NCBI RefSeq assembly: GCF_006715975.1
Contig: NZ_VFOF01000001.1
Span: forward strand, 568,001-632,000
From: Zymomonas mobilis
Lineage (GTDB): Bacteria > Pseudomonadota > Alphaproteobacteria > Sphingomonadales > Sphingomonadaceae
Direction: 5' to 3'
Length of the DNA stretch: 64,000 nucleotides
Shown here: positions 56,531 through 64,000 of the stretch, in pieces
Position numbering within the stretch: the stretch's first letter is position 1
Layout of the letters: every line of letters starts with the position of its first letter
Notes under the pieces: generated by a model
What the model saw: only the letters and a program-made list of their open reading frames with translations
Told to the model about the DNA's origin: nothing
The model's database searches: none
Translations under genes and position numbers: made by a program

Positions 56531-57930
56531 ATGGCTGATCATTTTGATCTGATCGTTTTGGGCGGAGGCCCCGGTGGATATGTTGCGGCAATTCGGGCAG
56601 CCCAGCTAAAACTGAAAGTGGCCTTGGTTGAACGGGTGCATTTGGGTGGAATTTGCCTGAATTGGGGCTGTATTCCGACTAAGTCACTTTTACGTTCGGC
56701 TGAAGTCTATCACGAGATGCAAAATGCAGAAGCCTATGGTTTGACGTCATTTAAACCGGATTTCGATCTCGATAGAATTATTGCTCGCTCTCGTGAGGTT
56801 GCTGCCCGTTTGGCTTCGGGAGTCAAAACCTTGTTACGGAAAAATAAGGTTGAGGTGATTAGCGGTGTAGGTCAGCTGACAAGCAACCATCAGATGCTGG
56901 TCACTACAGCCGAGGGTGAAGAAAAGGCTTTCGAAGCCAAAGATATTATTATCGCAACGGGTGCCAGAGCTAGACAACTTCCGAATGTGCGTGCAGATGG
57001 CAAGCATATCTGGACATATCACCATGCCTTGAAACCACCCGAGATGCCAAAGAAGTTATTGGTCATCGGATCTGGCGCTATTGGTGTCGAATTTGCCAGC
57101 TTCTATGCCGATTTCGGGGCTGAAGTCAGCATTGTTGAACATGCGCCGCAGATTTTGCCAATGGAAGATGCCGAAGTTAGTGCTTACGTCGCCAAGGCTT
57201 TCGCAAAGCGGGGTATTCGCATCCTGACTCAGTCGGCTTTGCAGAATTTAACGCCTGATGATGAAGGCGTGACAGCCGAGATCAGCGGAGCAGATGGCAA
57301 AGTCGTCAAAGAGCGTTTTTCTCATGCTATTGTGGCCATTGGCGTTGTCGCCAATGTCGAAGATATCGGTCTTGATAAATTAGGTGTCGAGCTTAATCGT
57401 GGCTTTATTGCTGTCGATGGCTTTGGACGTACTAATGTTAAAATGTGTGGGCGATCGGGGATGTCGCTGGTGCACCTTGCCTTGCCCATAAGGCCAGCCA
57501 TCAGGGTGTGATTGCTGCCGAAGCGATTGCGGGATGTGAGCATGTTCACCCTTTGAATGCACAAAATATTCCGGGATGCACCTATGCCAGACCGCAAGTT
57601 GCCAGCGTTGGTTTGACCGAAGAAAAAGCGCGTCAGCAGGGTTATAACGTCAAAGTCGGTAACTTCCCCTTTATCGCTAATGGAAAAGCGATTGCTCAGG
57701 GTTCAACCGACGGTTTTGTGAAGACGGTCTTTGATGCTGACAGCGGTGCTCTTCTGGGGGCACATATGGTCGGTGCCGAAGTGACTGAAATGATTCAGGG
57801 CTACACGGTTGCAAGAACGTTGGAAACGACAGAAGCCGAAATTATGGAAACGATCTTTCCTCATCCGACGCTTTCGGAAGCAATGCATGAAAGTGTGCTG
57901 GCGGCCTACGGGCGCGCGTTGCATTTTTAA
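56531..57930 (+). pseudogene. lpd: Dihydrolipoamide dehydrogenase (E3), frame broken by one base
   Basis: The E3 flavoenzyme that reoxidises lipoamide of the 2-oxoacid dehydrogenase complexes. The first part has the FAD fold (LIVLGGGPGGYVAAIRA), the redox disulfide GGICLNWGCIPTKSL and the NAD fold VIGSGAIGVEFASF. It runs to FGRTNVKMCGR. The next frame resumes with VWAIGDVAGAPCLAHKA and ends with the dimer-interface active site HPTLSEAMHESVLAAYG. One more A in the A4 tract at 57440-57443 gives NVKNVWAIGDV and 466 residues, the standard length. As E3 should be needed, a sequencing error is the likeliest cause. Confidence 0.92.
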
Positions 57931-57941
57931 GGGGAGGGCAC

Positions 57942-58649
57942 TTGCCTTTTTTTTTGAGTGGGTGGCGCTGGGTTGCTATCGTCTTTTTTTGCGTCATAGC
58001 CTTTTTGATCGGCTTTCTTACCGCATGTGAAGCACCTGGCGCTTTTGATCTTACATTATTGCATTTGATTGGGGGCTTTGCCTCCCGTCATCATTGGGTG
58101 GCCTGTATTGCCCGTGTTGGCAGTTTTACTGGCAATGTATCGGTTCGCGTCAGCCTGATTTTGATCGCTTTTGTGACGATGATAGGCTTGAAGGATAAAT
58201 TAGGGGCATTTTTTGCTATTCTGGCGCCTTTGGGTGGATGGGCGTTTTTTTCGCTTTTAAAATTAGTGATTAATCGCCCTAGACCGTTAATTTTTTTCCA
58301 TCTTGATCATGTTGATGGTGCCAGTTTTCCTAGTGGTCACAGCACTAATGCGATGATTGTGTATCCGATGCTGGCCTTGTTAATAAGACGCCATGGTGGA
58401 CGGCTCGGCTGGCTTTATGCGTCTATCGCTTTGGCGCTTTTTGTTGGTTTGTCTCGCGTGGCATTAGCCGTGCATTGGCCTAGTGATGTTATTGCCGGAT
58501 GGGTTGCCGGTAGTGCATGGCTTCTTGTTTGCTATGAGATTTGTGAACAATGGGGGCTTCGTCATGCGGATGCTCTGTCAATCAAAATGCAAGATGAGCA
58601 GGATGACGACGTAAAAGCGCATGCAAAACAAGGCAAACCAGCTTCCTGA
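57942..58649 (+). CDS. PAP2-family membrane phosphatase
   Basis: An integral membrane phosphatase of about 235 residues with six hydrophobic segments. The phosphatase motifs are KLVINRPRP, SFPSGHSTNAM with the catalytic histidine, and SRVALAVHWPSDVIAGW. Members act on phosphatidic acid, undecaprenyl pyrophosphate or lipid A; which one is not decided here. The start appears to be TTG at 57942, preceded by GGGGAGG. It follows lpd by 11 bases and may be co-transcribed with the PDH genes. Confidence 0.85.
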   Translation: MPFFLSGWRWVAIVFFCVIAFLIGFLTACEAPGAFDLTLLHLIGGFASRHHWVACIARVGSFTGNVSVRVSLILIAFVTMIGLKDKLGAFFAILAPLGGWAFFSLLKLVINRPRPLIFFHLDHVDGASFPSGHSTNAMIVYPMLALLIRRHGGRLGWLYASIALALFVGLSRVALAVHWPSDVIAGWVAGSAWLLVCYEICEQWGLRHADALSIKMQDEQDDDVKAHAKQGKPAS

Positions 58650-58796
58650 TTATGGCGATAAAAAGAAAAATCCATATTTATAAAATTGCTATGGCATGAC
58701 AGAATAAAATTCTCTATATGCTATGATGGAAATGCCACATTGAGGATCAATTCCGATCTGTGTAATATTTCTTTTTCATAAAATGGCGTAGTTTTG

Positions 58797-59042
58797 TCGG
58801 CGGAAAGATGCTTTCCGTTGACCGTTGCCGTTATCGTCGCTATAGCGCCCGTCTACATATCCTGTCGACGGTGAATCTTTGGCGTCAGACGGGTGCGCTT
58901 GAACATTGCCATATATGCGCGTCTTTCTTTTAAAGAATTAACGTATCCGAGCTTAATAGCTCGGTGCTGTTTGTATAATTTAAACTATAGTCAGGCGCTT
59001 TTTGCATATTTTGGTAAAGTAACTCTTGAGGTGAAGGGCTTC
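58797..59042 (+). promoter_or_regulatory. Structured leader of the str operon
   Basis: Between the PAP2 gene (ends 58649) and rpsL lie 393 bases without a gene; 58650-58796 shows nothing. From 58801 three stem-loops appear. CGGAAAG/CTTTCCG (58801-58817) closes a three-base loop. AGCGCCCGTCT (58844-58854) pairs with AGACGG and GCGCT (58887-58899) across a two-base bulge. CCGAGC/GCTCGG spans 58947-58964. They lie in the probable 5' leader of rpsL and could be sites for ribosomal-protein feedback or promoter-proximal control. Confidence 0.55.
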
Positions 59043-59414
59043 ATGCCGACGATTAATCAATTGGTCCGTAAGGGCCGTCAGTTACAGAAGGAACGTTCAA
59101 AAGTTCCTGCTATGGAGGCCAACCCGCAGAAGCGGGGTGTCTGTACCCGTGTTTATACCACGACCCCGAAGAAGCCGAACTCGGCACTTCGTAAAGTGGC
59201 TAAGGTGCGTTTGACGAACCAGCGCGAAGTTATCAGTTATATTCCAGGTGAAGGCCATAACCTTCAGGAGCATTCGGTTGTGCTCATCCGTGGTGGTCGT
59301 GTCCGCGATCTTCCTGGTGTGCGTTACCATGTTCTGCGCGGCGTTCTCGATACCCAGGGTGTCAAAGATCGTAAGCAGAGCCGTTCCAAATATGGCGCCA
59401 AACGGCCCAAGTAA
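59043..59414 (+). CDS. rpsL: 30S ribosomal protein S12
   Basis: S12 sits at the decoding centre and governs accuracy; mutations at its conserved lysines give streptomycin resistance. The 123-residue protein starts [13 protein letters not shown] and has [20 protein letters not shown], with the wild-type lysine in PKKPNS. It also has the loop with [13 protein letters not shown]. The open frame reaches back to 58893, but the ATG at 59043 is the true start. First gene of the str operon. Confidence 0.98.
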   Translation: MPTINQLVRKGRQLQKERSKVPAMEANPQKRGVCTRVYTTTPKKPNSALRKVAKVRLTNQREVISYIPGEGHNLQEHSVVLIRGGRVRDLPGVRYHVLRGVLDTQGVKDRKQSRSKYGAKRPK

Positions 59415-59430
59415 GTAAGGTTGAACTGAT

Positions 59431-59901
59431 ATGGCACGTCGTCGTCGCCCGGAAAAACGTGAAATTTTACCAGATCCTAAATTTGGGGATGTGGTACTTT
59501 CAAAATTCATGAATTCTGTGATGTTGGACGGTAAAAAATCCGTCGCTGAACGCATCCTTTATTCTGCTCTGGATTCTATCGAAGCACGCGCAAAACGCGT
59601 TCCTTTGGAAGTTTTCCATGAAGCTTTGGACAATGTGAAACCAGGAATTGAAGTACGCAGCCGTCGTGTTGGTGGTGCTACTTACCAGGTCCCGGTCGAA
59701 GTCCGTCCTGATCGTGCGCAGGCATTGGCTATCCGTTGGTTAATCGCTGCTTCCCGTGCCCGTTCGGAACACAGCATGTCTGCTCGCCTGTCTGGTGAAT
59801 TGCTTGATGCGGCTAACAATCGCGGCAATGCTGTCAAGAAGCGCGAAGATACCCATCGCATGGCTGAAGCCAACCGTGCGTTCTCGCATTATCGCTGGTA
59901 A
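59431..59901 (+). CDS. rpsG: 30S ribosomal protein S7
   Basis: S7 nucleates assembly of the 30S head and contacts the E-site tRNA; in E. coli it is the translational repressor of the str operon. The 156-residue protein begins [20 protein letters not shown] and has [20 protein letters not shown] and [20 protein letters not shown]. It is 16 bases after rpsL and 58 bases before fusA, in the standard order. Confidence 0.98.
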   Translation: MARRRRPEKREILPDPKFGDVVLSKFMNSVMLDGKKSVAERILYSALDSIEARAKRVPLEVFHEALDNVKPGIEVRSRRVGGATYQVPVEVRPDRAQALAIRWLIAASRARSEHSMSARLSGELLDAANNRGNAVKKREDTHRMAEANRAFSHYRW

Positions 59902-59959
59902 CGGCTTTTACCCTATACCGGGCAGTGTATAATCTGTCCGGTCACGGAGACTAAGGATC

Positions 59960-62032
59960 ATGGCCCGCAAATATCCGCTCGATAAATATCGTAATATCGG
60001 TATTATGGCTCATATTGATGCCGGTAAAACGACCACAACCGAGCGTATTCTTTTCTATACCGGTAAGTCCTACAAGATCGGCGAAGTCCATGAAGGCACG
60101 GCGACCATGGATTGGATGGAACAGGAACAGGAGCGCGGGATCACGATCACGTCTGCTGCTACTACCTGTTTTTGGAACGACCATCGGATCAACATCATTG
60201 ATACGCCAGGACATGTCGATTTCACGATTGAAGTTGAACGTTCTCTTCGTGTCTTAGATGGCGCAGTTGCCTGTTTCGATGGTGTGGCCGGTGTCGAGCC
60301 GCAGTCAGAAACAGTTTGGCGTCAGGCTGAAAAATATCACGTGCCACGTATGTGCTTCGTGAACAAGCTTGACCGCACCGGTGCAAACTTCCTCCGCTGC
60401 GTTGACATGATTCGTGATCGCCTCGGCGCTCGCCCGATGGTGCTCTACTTGCCGATCGGCCTTGAAGGTGATTTCAAGGGTTTGGTCGACCTGGTCGAAA
60501 ATCGTGCTATCATTTGGCTTGAAGAAAGCCTGGGCGCAAAATTCGAATATCAGGAAATTCCCGAAGAGTATAAAGCTGACGCAGAAGCTGCGCGCGCTGA
60601 AATGATTGAAATGGCAGTTGAGCAAGACGATGCTGCTATGGAAGCCTATCTTGAGGGAACTGAACCAGACGTTGCTACGCTGAAAAAGCTGATCCGTAAG
60701 GGTACGTTGGCTCAGGATTTCGTTCCGGTTCTTTGTGGATCGGCCTTCAAGAACAAAGGCGTTCAGCCTCTCTTGGATGCAGTCGTTGACTTCTTGCCGA
60801 GCCCGTTGGACATTCCTGCGGTCGAAGGCGTGAAGATGGATGGCGAAACGAAAGATAGTCGTAAGCCGTCTGATGACGAGCCTTTCTCGGCGCTTGCGTT
60901 TAAAATCATGAACGATCCTTTCGTTGGATCGTTGACTTTTGCCCGTATTTATTCCGGTAAACTTACCAAGGGTACCGTTTTAAACTCGGTAAAAGACAAG
61001 CGCGAAAAAGTCGGTCGTATGCTTTTGATGCATGCCAATAGCCGTGAAGATCTCGATGAGGCTTATGCCGGCGATATCGTTGCCTTGGTAGGCATGAAAG
61101 AAACAACCACCGGTGACACGCTTTGTGCTCCTAACGCACCGATCATTCTGGAACGGATGGAATTTCCGGAACCTGTGATCGAAGTCGCTGTGGAACCGAA
61201 GACGAAAGCGGATCAGGAAAAGATGGGGCTGGCGCTTAACCGCTTGGCCGCTGAGGATCCTTCCTTCCGCGTTGCTTCTGATTTCGAATCCGGTCAGACG
61301 ATTATTAAAGGGATGGGTGAACTCCATCTCGACATTCTTGTCGATCGTATGAAACGTGAATTCAAAGTTGAAGCAAATGTCGGCGCTCCGCAGGTTGCTT
61401 ACCGCGAATCACTCGCCCGTCCGATCGATGTTGACTATACGCATAAGAAACAATCCGGTGGTTCTGGACAGTTCGGTCGCGTAAAAGTTAACCTTGTTCC
61501 GAGCGAACGTGGTGCTGGTATTCAGTTTTTCGATGAAGTCAAAGGCGGTAATATTCCTCGTGAATATATCCCTTCAGTCGAAAAAGGTATGCGTGAAACC
61601 GCAGAAACAGGTTCTTTAATCGGCTTCCCGATTATCGATTTTGAAATCCATTTGACTGATGGTGCGTATCACGATGTCGATTCTTCGGCTCTTGCCTTTG
61701 AAATTGCTGGCCGAGGTGCTATGCGTGAAGCCGCTCAGAAGGCGGGAATCAAGCTCCTTGAACCAGTAATGCGGGTTGAGGTGATCACGCCGGAGGATTA
61801 TCTCGGTGACGTGATCGGTGATATGAATTCGCGGCGCGGCCAGATTCAGGGCACCGACACGCGCGGTAATGCCCAGGTCGTTGAAGCGATGGTGCCGCTG
61901 GCTAACATGTTCGGCTATGTGAACCAGCTACGTTCCTTTACACAGGGACGCGCCCAGTATTCGATGCAGTTTTCGCATTATGACGAAGTCCCGGCAAATG
62001 TCGCGGACGAGTTAAAATCGAAGATGGCTTAA
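59960..62032 (+). CDS. fusA: Elongation factor G
   Basis: EF-G is the GTPase that drives translocation and, with RRF, ribosome recycling. The 690-residue protein has the G domain motifs [33 protein letters not shown] and [10 protein letters not shown]. The later domains show [17 protein letters not shown] and [20 protein letters not shown]. The length and domain order are those of bacterial EF-G 1. It is followed by a GC-rich hairpin and tuf. Confidence 0.98.
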   Translation: MARKYPLDKYRNIGIMAHIDAGKTTTTERILFYTGKSYKIGEVHEGTATMDWMEQEQERGITITSAATTCFWNDHRINIIDTPGHVDFTIEVERSLRVLDGAVACFDGVAGVEPQSETVWRQAEKYHVPRMCFVNKLDRTGANFLRCVDMIRDRLGARPMVLYLPIGLEGDFKGLVDLVENRAIIWLEESLGAKFEYQEIPEEYKADAEAARAEMIEMAVEQDDAAMEAYLEGTEPDVATLKKLIRKGTLAQDFVPVLCGSAFKNKGVQPLLDAVVDFLPSPLDIPAVEGVKMDGETKDSRKPSDDEPFSALAFKIMNDPFVGSLTFARIYSGKLTKGTVLNSVKDKREKVGRMLLMHANSREDLDEAYAGDIVALVGMKETTTGDTLCAPNAPIILERMEFPEPVIEVAVEPKTKADQEKMGLALNRLAAEDPSFRVASDFESGQTIIKGMGELHLDILVDRMKREFKVEANVGAPQVAYRESLARPIDVDYTHKKQSGGSGQFGRVKVNLVPSERGAGIQFFDEVKGGNIPREYIPSVEKGMRETAETGSLIGFPIIDFEIHLTDGAYHDVDSSALAFEIAGRGAMREAAQKAGIKLLEPVMRVEVITPEDYLGDVIGDMNSRRGQIQGTDTRGNAQVVEAMVPLANMFGYVNQLRSFTQGRAQYSMQFSHYDEVPANVADELKSKMA

Positions 62033-62066
62033 TTAAATACTGGCATAAACCGAAAAATGTCGTTAT

Positions 62067-62095
62067 GAGCGCGCCGGAAGAAGCGCGGCGCGCTC
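62067..62095 (+). promoter_or_regulatory. GC-rich hairpin between fusA and tuf
   Basis: GAGCGCGCCG (62067-62076) and CGGCGCGCTC (62086-62095) form a perfect ten-base stem with a nine-base loop. There is no T tract, so it is more likely an mRNA processing or stability element, or a weak pause, than a terminator. Confidence 0.5.
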
Positions 62096-62136
62096 AATAC
62101 AATAGTGATAAAAGCGGTAACAAAAAGAGGTAACTA

Positions 62137-63330
<1,194 letters not shown>

Positions 63331-63338
63331 TTTCGTTA

Positions 63339-63374
63339 GCTAACCGGCATCCCGCCGGTTAGCTCTCATTTTTT
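63339..63374 (+). terminator. Intrinsic terminator after tuf
   Basis: GCTAACCGGC (63339-63348) and GCCGGTTAGC (63354-63363) form a perfect ten-base stem with loop ATCCC, followed by TTTTTT at 63369-63374. This would separate the str operon from the S10 operon. Confidence 0.85.
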
Positions 63375-63379
63375 AGGTG

Positions 63380-63408
63380 GGCGCCGAAAGACTCTTGTCT
63401 TAGGCGCC
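63380..63408 (+). promoter_or_regulatory. Stem-loop in the leader of rpsJ
   Basis: GGCGCC (63380-63385) pairs with GGCGCC (63403-63408), and inside it AAGAC/GTCTT (63388-63401) closes loop TCTT. It lies between the tuf terminator and rpsJ, a plausible leader structure for the S10 operon. Confidence 0.5.
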
Positions 63409-63436
63409 TCCTCGTTCTTTGAAATGGTTAGGGAAT

Positions 63437-63748
63437 ATGGATACGCAGAATATTCGCATTCGCCTCAAGGCGTTTGATCATCGTGTTTTAGATCAGGCTA
63501 CGGGAGATATCGCCGACACCGCTCGTCGGACTGGTGCTCTTATTCGCGGACCGATTCCCTTGCCAACGCGCATCGAGAAGTTCACGGTTAACCGTGGTCC
63601 TCACATCGATAAAAAATCGCGTGAACAGTTTGAAGTGCGTACCTATAAACGCCTTCTGGATATCGTTCAGCCAACCCCGCAGACTGTCGATGCTTTAATG
63701 AAGCTTGACCTCGCAGCAGGTGTTGAAGTTGAAATCAAATTAGCTTAA
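63437..63748 (+). CDS. rpsJ: 30S ribosomal protein S10
   Basis: S10 is a 30S head protein that also acts as NusE in transcription antitermination. The 103-residue product has [41 protein letters not shown] and [20 protein letters not shown]. The start ATG at 63437 is preferred over the open frame from 63419. It is normally followed closely by rplC, which is not found in the remaining 252 bases. Confidence 0.98.
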   Translation: MDTQNIRIRLKAFDHRVLDQATGDIADTARRTGALIRGPIPLPTRIEKFTVNRGPHIDKKSREQFEVRTYKRLLDIVQPTPQTVDALMKLDLAAGVEVEIKLA

Positions 63749-64000
63749 TAAAGCTTTTGAGCCGGATACCAAGACAACCGGTTCTCTCTTAATTTCTGCC
63801 ATGGTGATATTTTTTTCACTTTCCTGAAAAGGGAAGGGTAGATTTCTTTAGTGAAATACGATATTCACCATTGCAGACAAGCAGGGATACCGACCAGTTT
63901 TTACTGGTGTCATGCGTCCCCGCCTTATTTACTATGTTTCATAGTATATGGCCCTGGCGGGGGCTTCTATTGTAAAAGGGGCCGGCTCCTTCGTCATTCG
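63749..64000 (+). other. Non-coding, structured region after rpsJ
   Basis: No gene is visible in these 252 bases, although rplC is expected right after rpsJ. Four hairpins appear: GAGCCGG/CCGGTTC (63759-63784), ACCAGT/ACTGGT (63893-63910), ACTATG/CATAGT (63933-63947), and a nine-pair stem GTCCCCGCC (63918-63926) with GGCGGGGGC (63958-63966) that encloses the third. This looks like a structured RNA leader, possibly of rplC. Confidence 0.6.

Noticed and set aside
63995-64000. ATT codon at the window end as start of rplC
   Set aside because: The visible bases would fit I-R as the start of L3, but there is no ribosome-binding site and only five bases can be read.

Overview
The window is a contiguous chromosomal stretch of an alphaproteobacterium of the Sphingomonadales. 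I judge it most likely to be Zymomonas mobilis. The base composition is lower in GC than usual for sphingomonads. The pyruvate dehydrogenase E2 and E3 genes lie away from E1. The ppiD-trpE order, the COQ9-family gene and the TamA/TamB pair are alphaproteobacterial traits. The species name rests on recognition and was not checked by a search.

Layout. 1-5.8 kb: pyrG (cut by the window edge), secG and tpiA on the minus strand, then ppiD-trpE on the plus strand. 5.8-12 kb: a LysR regulator, a COQ9-family gene and a riboflavin cluster (ribD, ribE, ribB fused to a degenerate ribA domain, ribH). 12-17 kb: a three-gene signalling unit (OmpR-type regulator, LysM/FecR protein, CHASE2 histidine kinase). 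17-20.5 kb: class II FBPase, homoserine dehydrogenase, MgtC. 20.7-23.6 kb: acyl-CoA dehydrogenase, MaoC-like hydratase and CoA-ester lyase, resembling part of an itaconate/citramalyl-CoA module. 23.7-27.3 kb: a gene-poor stretch with 28 perfect copies of a 7-bp repeat, a lipoprotein gene, tRNA-Ser(GCU) and two broken small membrane-protein genes in tandem. 27.3-33.3 kb: an S9 peptidase, aminopeptidase P and glnB-glnA. 33.4-41.8 kb: a frameshifted MFS transporter, tamB, a frameshifted tamA and gph. 42-51.2 kb: glmU, a class A penicillin-binding protein and a group of membrane glycan genes (GtrA, GT2-GtrA, two GT-C-like proteins). 51.3-54.4 kb: small housekeeping genes. 54.7-58.6 kb: pdhC, a thioesterase, a frameshifted lpd and a PAP2 phosphatase. 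59-64 kb: the str/S10 ribosomal region (rpsL, rpsG, fusA, tuf, rpsJ) with structured non-coding RNA around it.

The most important caution concerns four genes: lpd, tamA, an MFS transporter and a small membrane protein. Each is broken by exactly one missing base inside an A/T homopolymer, and adding one base restores the frame and a normal length. This looks like homopolymer undercalling in the underlying sequence more than four real pseudogenes, although phase-variable tracts are possible. The other notable signals are the 7-bp tandem repeat, open in all six frames; the decayed glycine-zipper/small membrane protein cassette; a RibB-RibA fusion without zinc cysteines; the CHASE2/FecR/OmpR unit; and the structured non-coding gaps before rpsL and after rpsJ.
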